Positions 34,529 through 43,872 of a DNA stretch of 64,000 nucleotides are shown here, one piece after another (position 1 is the first letter of the stretch; the number at the start of each line of letters is the position of its first letter). The position numbers and the translations under genes were made by a program. Below the pieces are notes generated by a model that saw only the letters and a program-made list of their open reading frames with translations, did not search any database and was not told the DNA's origin. The DNA comes from Pseudomonadota bacterium (lineage in GTDB: Bacteria; Pseudomonadota; Gammaproteobacteria; JAADHS01): NCBI GenBank assembly GCA_021821045.1, contig JAKACW010000011.1:16245-80244 (forward strand), given 5' to 3'.

Positions 34529-34838
34529 GTTCGCGGTGCAGATCGGCGGCGACGTCCTGGCGATTAGCGAAGTTCATGATGTATCCATCTCCGGTATTCG
34601 CCTGCTGTTGGAGCGCAGCTTGAATACGGGTCAGGAACTGACCTTGTCGGCGCGCGAAGGCGAATTCTCGATTTCGCTGGTGGGCAATGTGCGTTGGTGC
34701 CGCAAGTCGACCGACCATGAAGGCTTCGAAGCCGGGGTCGAGTTCAGCAACATGGATATGGACAACAACATTTTGTTTTTCATGTCTCTACGCAAGTATC
34801 TCGACGGGTTCGATGACGTTCCCGTCAAAGAGATCTGA
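34446..34838 (+). CDS. PilZ domain protein
   Basis: 130 residues from ATG 34446 (GGGAGA upstream). The c-di-GMP contact elements are an N-terminal RRNQR (RxxxR) and DVSISGIRLLL (D/NxSxxG). A likely receptor for c-di-GMP, fitting the two GGDEF-EAL proteins in this window. The frame extends upstream inside rluB, but that part is a shadow. Confidence 0.88.
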   Translation: MSEEKKVLHEERRRNQRKALNIKRGGVEFAVQIGGDVLAISEVHDVSISGIRLLLERSLNTGQELTLSAREGEFSISLVGNVRWCRKSTDHEGFEAGVEFSNMDMDNNILFFMSLRKYLDGFDDVPVKEI

Positions 34839-34878
34839 TCCAAGCCAAGCGCTGCAAAATATGTTTTAATGACGGGCC

Positions 34879-36126
34879 ATGTTCAGACCCGTCCCCCTCT
34901 TTGTCGGCCTGCGTTACACCCGCGCCAAGCGGCGCAATCATTTCATCTCGTTTATCTCGCTCATTTCGATGCTCGGTATCGGCCTGGGCGTTACGGCGTT
35001 GATCACCGTATTGTCCGTGATGAACGGTTTCGAGAAGGAACTGCGCGAACGCATTCTCGGTGTCGTGTCCCACGCCACGGTGAGTTCGCAAGAGGGTGAA
35101 CTGCAGGATTGGCGCGACGTCATCGCGCGTTTGGACGGACAGCCCGATGTCATCGCCGCCGCGCCCTATGTGCACGGCGAGGCCATGCTTTACACGACCC
35201 ACGGCGTCACCGGCACCGTTTTGCGCGGCGTCTTGCCCGCCGCCGAGCCGGGAGTTTCCGATTTGCAGCAGCACGTGGTCAAGGGGGACTGGTCCGCGCT
35301 GCGTCCGGGCGAGTTCGGCGCGATCTTGGGCAAAGCGCTGGCTCGCACGTTGGGCGTCGATGTGGGAGACAAAGTCACCGTGATCGTGCCGCAGACGCTC
35401 GTGACACCCGCCGGTATTTTGCCGCGCCTCAAGCGATTCACGGTCGTCGGCATTTTCGAAGCCGGCGTGTATCAATACGACAGCGCGCTGGCTCTGCTTC
35501 ACTTGCAGGACGCCGCGACGTTGCTGCAAATGGATAACCACGTCAGCGGCGTGCGCCTGCGTCTGACCGATTTGCTCAAAGCCCGCGAGATCAGCCGGCG
35601 CCTTACCAAGGAACTTGGCTGGCCCTATTGGGTGAGCGACTGGACGCAAACTCACAGCAACTACTTTCGCGCCGTGCAAATGGAAAAGACGGTTATGTTC
35701 GTCATCTTGTTTTTGATTGTGGCTGTGGCGGCCTTCAACATCGTTTCGACCTTGGTCATGATGGTGCAGGACAAGCGGGCCGATATCGCCATCCTGCGCA
35801 CGCTGGGCGCCAGCCCGGGGCAAATCATGTCGGTGTTCATGGTGCAGGGTACACTCATCGGGACCATCGGCACCCTGATCGGCGCCGTCGGCGGCGTGGC
35901 GCTGGCGCTCAATGTCGAAGGCCTGGTGGCGGCCATCGAGCATTTTTTCAGTGTCGAGTTTTTAGCAGCCGACGTGTATTACATCACCGAACTGCCCTCG
36001 GATATGCGTTGGCCGGACGTGGCGTGGATTACGCTCATTTCGTTCAGCATTAGTATTTTTGCCACGCTTTATCCTGCATGGCGCGCGTCGCGTACCCATC
36101 CGGCGGAGGCGCTGCGTTATGAGTGA
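34879..36126 (+). CDS. lolC: Lipoprotein-releasing system permease LolC/E
   Basis: 415 residues with the MacB/FtsX-type layout: one N-terminal membrane segment ([20 protein letters not shown]), a large periplasmic domain and three C-terminal segments. [16 protein letters not shown] is the LolC/E signature. It extracts lipoproteins for LolA in the inner membrane. Only one permease gene is present, so this may be a LolF-like homodimer or its partner may lie elsewhere. It overlaps lolD by eight bases. Confidence 0.93.
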   Translation: MFRPVPLFVGLRYTRAKRRNHFISFISLISMLGIGLGVTALITVLSVMNGFEKELRERILGVVSHATVSSQEGELQDWRDVIARLDGQPDVIAAAPYVHGEAMLYTTHGVTGTVLRGVLPAAEPGVSDLQQHVVKGDWSALRPGEFGAILGKALARTLGVDVGDKVTVIVPQTLVTPAGILPRLKRFTVVGIFEAGVYQYDSALALLHLQDAATLLQMDNHVSGVRLRLTDLLKAREISRRLTKELGWPYWVSDWTQTHSNYFRAVQMEKTVMFVILFLIVAVAAFNIVSTLVMMVQDKRADIAILRTLGASPGQIMSVFMVQGTLIGTIGTLIGAVGGVALALNVEGLVAAIEHFFSVEFLAADVYYITELPSDMRWPDVAWITLISFSISIFATLYPAWRASRTHPAEALRYE

Positions 36127-36820
36127 TGGGGCCGGCCGGGCGGAAACCGTATTGCGAGCGCAAGGCGTGAGCAAGACGTTCGCCGACGGCAAGTTGCGAG
36201 TCGACGTCCTGACGAAGGTGGATTTCACGGTGGCGCGCGGGGAGCGCTTGGCGATTCTGGGTCGTTCGGGCGCGGGCAAGAGCACGCTGCTTCATGTCTT
36301 GGGCGGTTTGGATCTTCCCACCGAGGGGAAGGTGCTGATCGGCGAGAAGGATCTGGCGAAAATCAGCGACAAAGCCCGTGGCCGGCTGCGCAACCAAAAG
36401 CTTGGCTTTGTATATCAGTTTCATCACCTGCTGCCGGAATTCACGGCGGTGGAGAACGTCGCCATGCCGCTGTTGTTGCGCGGACTCGGGCGGCGCGAGG
36501 CTCGGGCCGAGGCAGAATCGATGTTGAGCCGCGTGGGGCTGGGGGCGCGCTTTGCCCACAAACCGGGGGAGCTTTCCGGCGGCGAACGCCAACGAGCTGC
36601 GATTGCCCGAGCGTTGGTGACCAAGCCGGCGTGTGTCTTGGCCGATGAACCCACCGGTAACCTTGACCGGCAAACCGCCGAAACCGTTTACGAACTCATG
36701 TTGGAGTTAAATCGCGAACTGGGCATCAGCGTGGTGGTCGTGACCCACGATCAAAGTCTCGCGGCGCGGATGGACAGACGGTATTTGCTGGAAGAGGGGA
36801 CGCTACGGCAGATCGCTTGA
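36119..36820 (+). CDS. lolD: Lipoprotein-releasing ATPase LolD
   Basis: 233 residues. ABC ATPase with Walker [11 protein letters not shown]-loop, signature LSGGERQR, Walker [13 protein letters not shown] and switch His in [19 protein letters not shown] is the LolD motif. ATG 36119 overlaps the lolC stop. Its 3' end overlaps the convergent DUF2062 gene by 18 bases. Confidence 0.96.
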   Translation: MSDGAGRAETVLRAQGVSKTFADGKLRVDVLTKVDFTVARGERLAILGRSGAGKSTLLHVLGGLDLPTEGKVLIGEKDLAKISDKARGRLRNQKLGFVYQFHHLLPEFTAVENVAMPLLLRGLGRREARAEAESMLSRVGLGARFAHKPGELSGGERQRAAIARALVTKPACVLADEPTGNLDRQTAETVYELMLELNRELGISVVVVTHDQSLAARMDRRYLLEEGTLRQIA

Positions 36821-37342
36821 GCGCGGCGCGCGGCGCCGCTCGCGACGCCGGCGGATATATTTCAGGATTTGCAGCCGCCACAACATGCGAACTAAAACGT
36901 TGCCGGCGATGGCGCTGAAGGTGCTGAGCAGCAGGCACCCCAGGATGAATGGCGCGAACATGGTGCCAAGCTCACTGGTCAGCCACGACCAGGACAACTC
37001 GAAATGAAACTCCGAGGGCGGAATGCCGAGCAACCACGTGCCGATTTTATAAGCGGTGTAAAAGACGGGCGGCATGGTCACCGGATTGGTCAGCCAGACC
37101 AGTGCCACGGAAATCGGCAAGTTGACCCGGCAGGGGATGGCCGCGATGGCAGCGAATACCATTTGAAAGGGCACCGGTATGAATGCCACGAACAGCCCGA
37201 CGGAAAAGGCCCCGGCGACGGATCGGCGGTTCAAATGCCACAAATTGGGATCATGGAGCAATTTGCCCAAAAAGCGCAGGTGCTTATGGTCGCGTACTGT
37301 GCGGTGGTCCGGCAAATACCGTTTAATCAGCCGTCGCGGCAT
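36803..37342 (-). CDS. DUF2062 membrane protein
   Basis: 179 residues from ATG 37342. [20 protein letters not shown] and [19 protein letters not shown] are the DUF2062 hallmarks, with three or four membrane segments and a basic C-terminus. Role unknown. It is convergent with lolD and divergent from comEC, an arrangement widespread in gammaproteobacteria. Confidence 0.9.
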   Translation of the reverse strand: MPRRLIKRYLPDHRTVRDHKHLRFLGKLLHDPNLWHLNRRSVAGAFSVGLFVAFIPVPFQMVFAAIAAIPCRVNLPISVALVWLTNPVTMPPVFYTAYKIGTWLLGIPPSEFHFELSWSWLTSELGTMFAPFILGCLLLSTFSAIAGNVLVRMLWRLQILKYIRRRRERRRAPRSSDLP

Positions 37343-37427
37343 ACAATTCTGACGTCGTCCCTTGCTATGCGTCGCGCCAACGAGGCGAGCGCGCTTCATT
37401 ATCCATAATTTTCGTTACAACAGGAAC

Positions 37428-39725
37428 GTGACTTTAGTCGTTTTTGGTTTTTTTGCTGGCGTGGTGACATTTCAGCAGCTGTCGGAAACCCCCGCTGTTG
37501 AATGGGCTTTCGCCATCCCGTTGTTTTTGTTCACGGCGGTGGTTTGTCGCGGATTGCGATTTCCTGCTGCATTCCTGCTGGGTTTCCTGTGGACTTTGGT
37601 GACGGCACACGGTGTCACCAGCCGCCTTCTACCTGAGCAGTTGGCCGGTCGCGATATTACCGTGGAAGGGACCGTTGTGGGGTTGCCGGCCTTGCGCGAA
37701 CGCGGGATGCGGTTCGAGTTCTTGGCGGATTCCGCCCGAGACGCCGTGGCGGGACTCGAGCTCCCAATGCGTTTGCGCCTAAGTTGGTATGACCGCGACA
37801 ACCTGGAGACGAACACGCGCTGGCGGTTGATTGTTCGTCTCAAGCCGCCTCACGGTTTTGCCAACCCGGGTGGGTTCGATTATGAAGGCTGGTTGTTCAG
37901 TCATCGCATTCACGCTACCGGCTATGTGCGCAGTGGTTCGTTGCTGCAAGGCGATGCGCGCAGTGTTTCGTTGGATGCGCTGCGTCAGTCGCTTGCTGAC
38001 GCGGCGGGCCGGCAACTCGCCGATTCGCCGACCCGCGGCTTGGTCGTTGCGCTGGCCATGGGGGATCAGAGCGGCATTGCATCGGAGCAGTGGGACGTCA
38101 TGTCGGCCACGGGAACCACCCATCTCATGGCGATATCGGGGATGAACATTGGGTTGATCGCCTCGGCGGTTTTTTTCCTCGTTCGCCAGGCGTGGCGCCA
38201 GTCGGCGCGGCTAACCTCGTGGCTGCCGGCTCCTAAAGCCGCCGGGTGGGCGGCGTTGTTCGCCGCGGCGGGTTATGCGGCGCTGGCCGGGTTTTCCATC
38301 CCGACCCAACGCGCCTTCATTATGGTGGCAGTCATGATGTGGGGACTGTTGCGGGCGCGTCCCTTGCCGGTGATGGACGCGTTTTCGGCCGCGGCGCTGG
38401 CAGTGCTGGTGTACGATCCGCTCTCGATCATGGCGCCGGGCTTCTGGTTATCGTTTGGCGCCGTGGCGATTTTGTTCTACGGCCTGCTGGGCCGGTGGCG
38501 TCGCCCCGATTGGCTGCGCGGTACGTTGCATGCCCAGGGATTGGTGTTCCTCGGACTGGCGCCTTTCCTGGTCGCGTTTTTCGGTCAGATCTCCCTGATC
38601 GCGCCGCTGGCCAATTTGTTCGCCGTGCCATGGGTGGGTTGGCTGACCACGCCGTTGGCCTTGATTGGCACGGCATTAGCGTCGTGGTTTCCAACGCCTG
38701 CCGGATGGATCCTATCTGCAGCCGCGTACTCCATGGAGTTACTTATGCGGGGGCTGACGCTGGCGGGCGATTTGCCCATGGCGACGTGGAATCCCGGTGC
38801 ATTGCCACCGTGGGTTGTCGGCGCCGCGCTGCTGGGCGGAGCGCTCGCGCTGGCGCCAAGGGGCGTGCCCTTGCGCATGTTGGCGTTCGCGTGGTGGTTG
38901 CCGTTGCTGACAGTTCGTCCACCCGCGCCCGAGCCGGGCGAAGTGTGGTTTACCCTGCTCGATGTTGGGCAAGGCCTCGCGGCGGTCGCGCGAACCGCGA
39001 ACCACACGCTTGTGTACGACACCGGACCGGCGTTTGGCGAAACCTTCGACGCCGGTGAATCGGTGCTGGTGCCGTTTTTGCGCCATCAAGGTGTGCAGAA
39101 AATCGACAGTTTGGTAATCGGGCATAGCGATGGAGATCACGCCGGCGGCACTGACTCTTTGTTGCGGCTGATGCCTGTGGAACAGCGCTATGCCAGCATC
39201 GATGCCGAGGCGTTGGTAGCGGGCTCTGTTCGCTGCGATCGAGCGCTACGCTGGACTTGGGACGGTGTGGACTTTCAGTTTCTAAACAGCGCGGGCGACG
39301 CGTTTCGCAACGATAACGACAATTCCTGTGTGCTGCGCATCAGCGCGGGTGCGAATGCCATCCTGGTAACGGGTGATATCGAGAAGTCCGCGGAACGGGC
39401 ATTGCTTGCGGGAAATCCAAACGCGTTACGCGCCCAGGTGCTCGTTGCACCGCATCATGGCAGCCGCACCTCGTCCACCGTCGAATTCATCCGCGCCGTA
39501 GCGCCCGATACCGTTCTTATTCCCGCCGGTTATCGCAATCGCTACCGCTTCCCCGCGGACCAAGTGATGTCGCGTTACGCGGCCGTTGGTGCGCAGTCAT
39601 GGATCACGGGTGAAACGGGCGCGCTGGAGATCAAAATCGATGCCGCCAGCGCGCAATTTCAACCTAATGCTTTTCGCGCGTCCAGCCGTTACTACTGGCA
39701 TTGGAAACTTGTCGAATCACTTTGA
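37428..39725 (+). CDS. comEC: DNA internalization protein ComEC/Rec2
   Basis: About 765 residues. N-terminal OB-like region, a competence domain with many membrane segments (ISGMNIGLIASAVFFL, then QRAFIMVAVMMWGLLRARPL), and a C-terminal metallo-beta-lactamase domain with HSDGDHAGG and HHGSRTSS. It forms the inner-membrane channel for transformation DNA. Start chosen at GTG 37428 because TLVVFGFFAGVVTF begins the first membrane segment; the frame extends to TTG 37362. Seems intact, so natural transformation is possible if the other genes exist. Confidence 0.93.
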   Translation: MTLVVFGFFAGVVTFQQLSETPAVEWAFAIPLFLFTAVVCRGLRFPAAFLLGFLWTLVTAHGVTSRLLPEQLAGRDITVEGTVVGLPALRERGMRFEFLADSARDAVAGLELPMRLRLSWYDRDNLETNTRWRLIVRLKPPHGFANPGGFDYEGWLFSHRIHATGYVRSGSLLQGDARSVSLDALRQSLADAAGRQLADSPTRGLVVALAMGDQSGIASEQWDVMSATGTTHLMAISGMNIGLIASAVFFLVRQAWRQSARLTSWLPAPKAAGWAALFAAAGYAALAGFSIPTQRAFIMVAVMMWGLLRARPLPVMDAFSAAALAVLVYDPLSIMAPGFWLSFGAVAILFYGLLGRWRRPDWLRGTLHAQGLVFLGLAPFLVAFFGQISLIAPLANLFAVPWVGWLTTPLALIGTALASWFPTPAGWILSAAAYSMELLMRGLTLAGDLPMATWNPGALPPWVVGAALLGGALALAPRGVPLRMLAFAWWLPLLTVRPPAPEPGEVWFTLLDVGQGLAAVARTANHTLVYDTGPAFGETFDAGESVLVPFLRHQGVQKIDSLVIGHSDGDHAGGTDSLLRLMPVEQRYASIDAEALVAGSVRCDRALRWTWDGVDFQFLNSAGDAFRNDNDNSCVLRISAGANAILVTGDIEKSAERALLAGNPNALRAQVLVAPHHGSRTSSTVEFIRAVAPDTVLIPAGYRNRYRFPADQVMSRYAAVGAQSWITGETGALEIKIDAASAQFQPNAFRASSRYYWHWKLVESL

Positions 39726-39824
39726 ATCGAAAGTTGGCGTGCGGCTATACTCTCAACCTACTTGTCGACGTTAGTCGCGCCGAACGGAACCACGGCGATT
39801 CACGCAACCGAAAAGGACTTTCAC

Positions 39825-40442
39825 GTGTTTGAGATGATTAAGGCCGGCGGCTGGCTCATGTTACCGATACTGCTGTGTTCGGTTGCGGCTGTCGCGATCA
39901 TTTGCGAGCGATTTTGGTCTTTGCAAAGGAAACGCAATTGCCCCGAAAATCTGGTGGCTCAAGTATGGCATTGGGCAAAGAGTGGTCAGCTTGACGCCAA
40001 TCGCATCGCATCGTTGCGGACTTCCTCGCCTTTAGGTCGCGTGCTCGCTTCGGGTCTGGTCAATCTGCGCCAGGATCGCACGATCATGAAGGAAGGCATC
40101 GAGGAAACGGGTCGCCACGTTGCCCATGAATTGGAGCGGTTTCTCACGGCGCTGGGAACGATCGCCGTGGTCACGCCGTTACTCGGCTTGCTCGGAACAG
40201 TTATCGGGATGATCGATATTTTCTCGGTCATCGCCAGCAAAGGGGTCGGAAACCCGACCCTGCTCGCCGATGGCATTTCCAAGGCGCTCATTACTACTGT
40301 GGCCGGTATGACGGTGGCCATTCCCGCGTTGTTCTTCCATCGCTTTTTCAATCGCCGGGTCGATGAACTGGTGGTTACCATGGAGCAGGAAGCGCTCAAA
40401 ATGGTGGAAGTGTTGCACGGTGAACGCGAGCGACCGGAATAA
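39825..40442 (+). CDS. exbB: ExbB/TolQ-type proton channel protein
   Basis: 205 residues from GTG 39825, with AAGGAC seven bases upstream. FEMIKAGGWLMLPI is the typical start of the ExbB2 group. Three membrane segments, with GTVIGMIDIFSVIASKG and LADGISKALITTVAGMTVAIPA in the last two. Pairs with ExbD to energise TonB or a similar system. Confidence 0.94.
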   Translation: MFEMIKAGGWLMLPILLCSVAAVAIICERFWSLQRKRNCPENLVAQVWHWAKSGQLDANRIASLRTSSPLGRVLASGLVNLRQDRTIMKEGIEETGRHVAHELERFLTALGTIAVVTPLLGLLGTVIGMIDIFSVIASKGVGNPTLLADGISKALITTVAGMTVAIPALFFHRFFNRRVDELVVTMEQEALKMVEVLHGERERPE

Positions 40443-40457
40443 GCGAGGAGTTAGCCC

Positions 40458-40871
40458 ATGCGTTTGCGCACATCTCGACGAGACGACCTGGAAATTAACC
40501 TGGCCCCGATGATCGACGTGGTCTTTTTGTTGCTAATCTTTTTTATGGTCACGACGTCCTTTAATCGCGAGTCGGAAATCCAAGTCAATTTGCCCGAAGC
40601 GAGTGCCAAGCCCCAGGAAATGAAAGAAGAGCCCATTGAAATCAGCATTGATTCCTCCGGGCGGTTTTTTGTCAATCGCGAAGTGCTTATCAACACCCAA
40701 GTCGCCACGCTCAAGTTGGCCCTGCAAAAGGTAGCGGCGGGGCGGACCGATGTTCCGCTGATCATCAGCGCCGATGCGGTAACTCCCCATCAGGCAGTGG
40801 TGACGGCAATGGACGCGGCGCGCCAAGTGGGACTGACCCAAGTTTCCATCGCGACCAAATCCGCGCAGTAG
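40458..40871 (+). CDS. exbD: ExbD/TolR-type protein
   Basis: 137 residues: a cytoplasmic basic start, one membrane segment with the essential Asp in INLAPMIDVVFLLLIFF, and a periplasmic domain. Starts 15 bases after exbB with a GAGGAG site. The position next to lpxK and away from tonB is usual for the exbBD2 set. Confidence 0.95.
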   Translation: MRLRTSRRDDLEINLAPMIDVVFLLLIFFMVTTSFNRESEIQVNLPEASAKPQEMKEEPIEISIDSSGRFFVNREVLINTQVATLKLALQKVAAGRTDVPLIISADAVTPHQAVVTAMDAARQVGLTQVSIATKSAQ

Positions 40872-40926
40872 ACCGGCAACGGCACCGCGTTGCTCATTGG
40901 GCGACCAGTGGGTAACATGGTCGCCC

Positions 40927-41904
40927 ATGAACCTGTGGAATCCCGCCGGCGCCAGTCTGCTCGTGCGTATCCCTCTATCCTGGATTTTCGGCGTCCTCGC
41001 GGCGTTGCGTCGCGCGCTTTATCGGCGCGGATCGTTGCGCGTCGAGCGGCTGGATGTGCCGGTCATCGTCGTCGGTAATATCACCGTGGGCGGCAGCGGC
41101 AAGACACCGTTGACCATTTGGCTGGTGGATCGTTTGGGCGAGTGGGGTTGGCAGCCGGGCATCGCTAGCCGCGGTTACGGCGGCCAATCGCGGCAACCCG
41201 CATTGGTCGAACCGACCAGCGATCCGGCGCGCATGGGTGACGAACCCGTCATGTTGGCCCGCCGCACCGGCCGTCCGGTGGTGGTGGCGAAGCGCCGAGT
41301 TGAAGCGGCGAAAGCGCTGCAGCAAAGCGGTTGCACGATTATTGTCGCCGATGACGGCTTGCAGCATTACGCGTTGGGTCGCGATCTCGAGATCGCCATG
41401 GTGGATGGGACGCGGCGCTTTGGCAACGGCAGATTGTTGCCCGCGGGCCCGTTGCGCGAGCCGATCGCGCGACTGGAGAACGTCGACATCGTCGTGACGA
41501 AAGGGCATCCCCATCCCGGCGAGTTCGGCATGGAGCTGACGGCGTCCTGTTGGCGTAATGTCACGGCGCCTGATTTGTCCCGTCCGTCTGAATTCTTTCG
41601 CGACCGCTCCGCTCACGCCGTGGCCGGGATTGCCTATCCGCCTTCGTTTTTCGAGGCCTTGCGCCGGCTCGGCATACGCGTCATCGAACACCCTTATCCC
41701 GATCACCACGTCTTCGCGAGAAATGAATTGGCGTTCGATGACGATTTGCCGGTTCTGATGACCGAGAAAGATGCGGTAAAATGCCAACGCTTAGGGCTGC
41801 AGAACGCGTGGTATTTGGAAGTGGAAGCCTGTTTCGATACGGCCTTCGTGGCCGCGTTGCGGGAGCGATTGGAAAGAATGCGCAAAACCTCGGGAGGCGC
41901 GTAA
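40927..41904 (+). CDS. lpxK: Tetraacyldisaccharide 4'-kinase
   Basis: 325 residues from ATG 40927. N-terminal membrane helix (SWIFGVLAALRRALYRRG) and P-loop VGNITVGGSGKTPLTIW. DDGLQHYALGRDLEI is the family motif. Phosphorylates the lipid A precursor at the 4' position. Followed directly by the Trm112-like gene. Confidence 0.96.
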   Translation: MNLWNPAGASLLVRIPLSWIFGVLAALRRALYRRGSLRVERLDVPVIVVGNITVGGSGKTPLTIWLVDRLGEWGWQPGIASRGYGGQSRQPALVEPTSDPARMGDEPVMLARRTGRPVVVAKRRVEAAKALQQSGCTIIVADDGLQHYALGRDLEIAMVDGTRRFGNGRLLPAGPLREPIARLENVDIVVTKGHPHPGEFGMELTASCWRNVTAPDLSRPSEFFRDRSAHAVAGIAYPPSFFEALRRLGIRVIEHPYPDHHVFARNELAFDDDLPVLMTEKDAVKCQRLGLQNAWYLEVEACFDTAFVAALRERLERMRKTSGGA

Positions 41905-42096
41905 ATGAGTGCTGCACTGGATAGAAGACTGCTGGATGTTTTGGTCTGCCCGATTTGCAAATCGTCGTTGGTTTACGTGCAGTCGGCGCAGGAGTTAGTG
42001 TGCAAGGCCGATCGGGTCGCGTTTCCCATTCGCGACGGCATTCCGGTGATGCTGGAGGAAGAAGCGCGCCAGCTTGGGCCGGAAGAAGAGTATTGA
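41905..42096 (+). CDS. Trm112/YcaR family small protein
   Basis: 63 residues, [19 protein letters not shown], with one CPIC pair and the [11 protein letters not shown] ending. Starts immediately after the lpxK stop. YcaR-like proteins always sit between lpxK and kdsB; the function is unproven. Confidence 0.94.
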   Translation: MSAALDRRLLDVLVCPICKSSLVYVQSAQELVCKADRVAFPIRDGIPVMLEEEARQLGPEEEY

Positions 42097-42139
42097 GCGT
42101 CGGCGGCGCCGCGCGCCTGTCTGTCACGTGGAATCGGGC

Positions 42140-42916
42140 ATGAATCAGGATTTTGTTGTCGTTATTCCGGCGCGATTCGCTGCGACGCGCCTGCCCGGAA
42201 AACCCTTGCGCATGCTGGCGGGGAAACCGCTGATTCAGCATGTGTGGGAGCGGGCCTGCGAAAGCGGCGCCAGCGAGGTCGTCGTTGCGACGGATGATCA
42301 GCGCATTTTCGATGCGGCCCGGGGTTTCGGCGCCGACGTGTGTCGCACAGCGTCCAGCCACCCCTCCGGCACCGATCGGTTGGCGGAAGTTGCGCAGGTC
42401 AGAAACTTCGATGCGCAGCGCATCCTGGTCAACTTGCAGGGTGACGAACCGCTCGTGCCGCCGTCGCTGATTGCCCAAGTCGCGGATGATCTGGCCGCCG
42501 CGCAAGAGGCCGCCGTCGCGACGCTGTGTACGCCGATTCACGACGCGGCGGAACTCTTCGACCCCCACGCCGTGAAGGTCGTGCGCGATCAACGCGGTTA
42601 CGCGTTGTACTTTAGCCGGGCGCCCATTCCGTGGGATCGGGAGACGTTTTCCCTGGCGAAGGCGTTGTCGCAGACCGTCACGCACTATCGCCACATCGGG
42701 CTGTACGCTTACCGCGCCGGTTTTCTCCAGGAGTATCGCAATTGGCCGGCGTGCGATCTGGAGCGGTCCGAAGCGCTGGAGCAACTGCGCGTCTTATGGC
42801 AGGGGTATCGAATCCATGTCGGCGTAACGCAGGAACGCTTCGCCGCCGGGGTCGATACGGAAGCGGATTTGGCGCGAGTCGAGAACGCGCTATTGAGCCG
42901 CAACAAAAAATCGTAG
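42140..42916 (+). CDS. kdsB: CMP-KDO synthetase
   Basis: 258 residues from ATG 42140. PARFAATRLPGKPL is the cytidylyltransferase signature; VNLQGDEPLV and YFSRAPIPWDR follow. Activates KDO for LPS core synthesis. Confidence 0.96.
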   Translation: MNQDFVVVIPARFAATRLPGKPLRMLAGKPLIQHVWERACESGASEVVVATDDQRIFDAARGFGADVCRTASSHPSGTDRLAEVAQVRNFDAQRILVNLQGDEPLVPPSLIAQVADDLAAAQEAAVATLCTPIHDAAELFDPHAVKVVRDQRGYALYFSRAPIPWDRETFSLAKALSQTVTHYRHIGLYAYRAGFLQEYRNWPACDLERSEALEQLRVLWQGYRIHVGVTQERFAAGVDTEADLARVENALLSRNKKS

Positions 42917-42928
42917 GAAAAACGTTCG

Positions 42929-43210
42929 TCAGGGAAGCTCGTCGATCAAGTCCAGATTGAGAAACGGCGCACTCAATCCTCTGCGATCCGGTGCGAAGAT
43001 GGGAATCGTCATCGTGGGCGGGACCTTGCGATGGGCCTCGCCGTGTTGGTCGGCTTGGATGACGGGAAACGCCTCGCAATTTTGTAGGATTAACGCCGGG
43101 CCATCCTCGAGAATCTCAATGATTTCGCAGTGCATGCCCTCGTGTTCGACACGCACCCCGATTAATTCGCGCAATTGCTCGAGGCTGAGATTTAGGTCGG
43201 CGACGTCCAT
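42929..43210 (-). CDS. Hypothetical protein
   Basis: 93 residues from ATG 43210; a TTG at 43234 would add eight. The pattern LRELIGVRVEHEGMHCEIIEILEDGPALIL, then QADQHGEAHRKVP, looks like a conserved but unnamed gammaproteobacterial family. It could be a small SH3-like beta barrel. No clear ribosome site. It converges with kdsB and diverges from the phosphatase. Confidence 0.65.
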   Translation of the reverse strand: MDVADLNLSLEQLRELIGVRVEHEGMHCEIIEILEDGPALILQNCEAFPVIQADQHGEAHRKVPPTMTIPIFAPDRRGLSAPFLNLDLIDELP

Positions 43211-43329
43211 ACGGGGTATGCTAAACGAATACAATTGTCGTCGCCAGTTGGTAAAATCGTGCCGATGGTAAGGGTGATACGCCGCGTGGAACGGTTTACC
43301 TGCCGAGTGTCTGAGGGAAACGAATTGTC

Positions 43330-43815
43330 ATGAGCAAAGTGAGTGTCTTGTTCGTTTGCATGGGCAATATTTGCCGGTCTCCAACCGCCGAAGGCGTATT
43401 CCGTCACGTGGTCACGCGTTCTGGCATGGCGGAGCGGATTGTCATCGATTCGGCGGGCACCCATGCCTACCATGTCGGCGAACCGCCGGATCGGCGAGCA
43501 CAACAGGCGGCGTTGCGTCGCGGCATCGATATCAGCGCGCAACGGGCGCGCAAGGTGATGTTGGAGGATTTTGACCGCTTCAACTATGTGTTGAGCATGG
43601 ATGAAGAGAACCTGCAGCATTTACTGACGCTGAGCGAACCCACTCACCGCGATAAAGTGCGGCTGCTGATGGAGTTTGCGCCGGACTTTGGCGAGCGTGA
43701 AGTGCCTGATCCGTACTACGGCGGGGCGGCCGGTTTCGAGCGGGTGCTTGATATGGTCGAGGTCGCGTCCGAAGCGTTGCTTGCCCATATTCGCGAGCGT
43801 CATTTTCGCGGCTGA
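43330..43815 (+). CDS. Low molecular weight protein-tyrosine phosphatase
   Basis: 161 residues with the active-site loop CMGNICRS (CX5R-S) at the N-terminus and the general-acid Asp in VPDPYYGG. Such enzymes act on tyrosine kinases of capsule export, but no kinase or capsule gene is in the window. Often found in this LPS-to-rne position. Confidence 0.95.
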   Translation: MSKVSVLFVCMGNICRSPTAEGVFRHVVTRSGMAERIVIDSAGTHAYHVGEPPDRRAQQAALRRGIDISAQRARKVMLEDFDRFNYVLSMDEENLQHLLTLSEPTHRDKVRLLMEFAPDFGEREVPDPYYGGAAGFERVLDMVEVASEALLAHIRERHFRG

Positions 43816-43829
43816 GCGAACGGTTGAGC

Positions 43830-43850
43830 GGCGCGGATGTGATCCGCGCC
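43830..43850. terminator. Hairpin between converging phosphatase and rne
   Basis: GGCGCGGAT and ATCCGCGCC pair perfectly across a three-base loop. No T run follows on either strand. Confidence 0.45.
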
Positions 43851-43872
43851 GTCACCGTGTCATGCTTGGAAT

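Noticed and set aside
34825..35943. 372-codon reverse frame opposite lolC
   Set aside because: His/Asp/Gln-rich shadow of the lolC coding strand without any domain.
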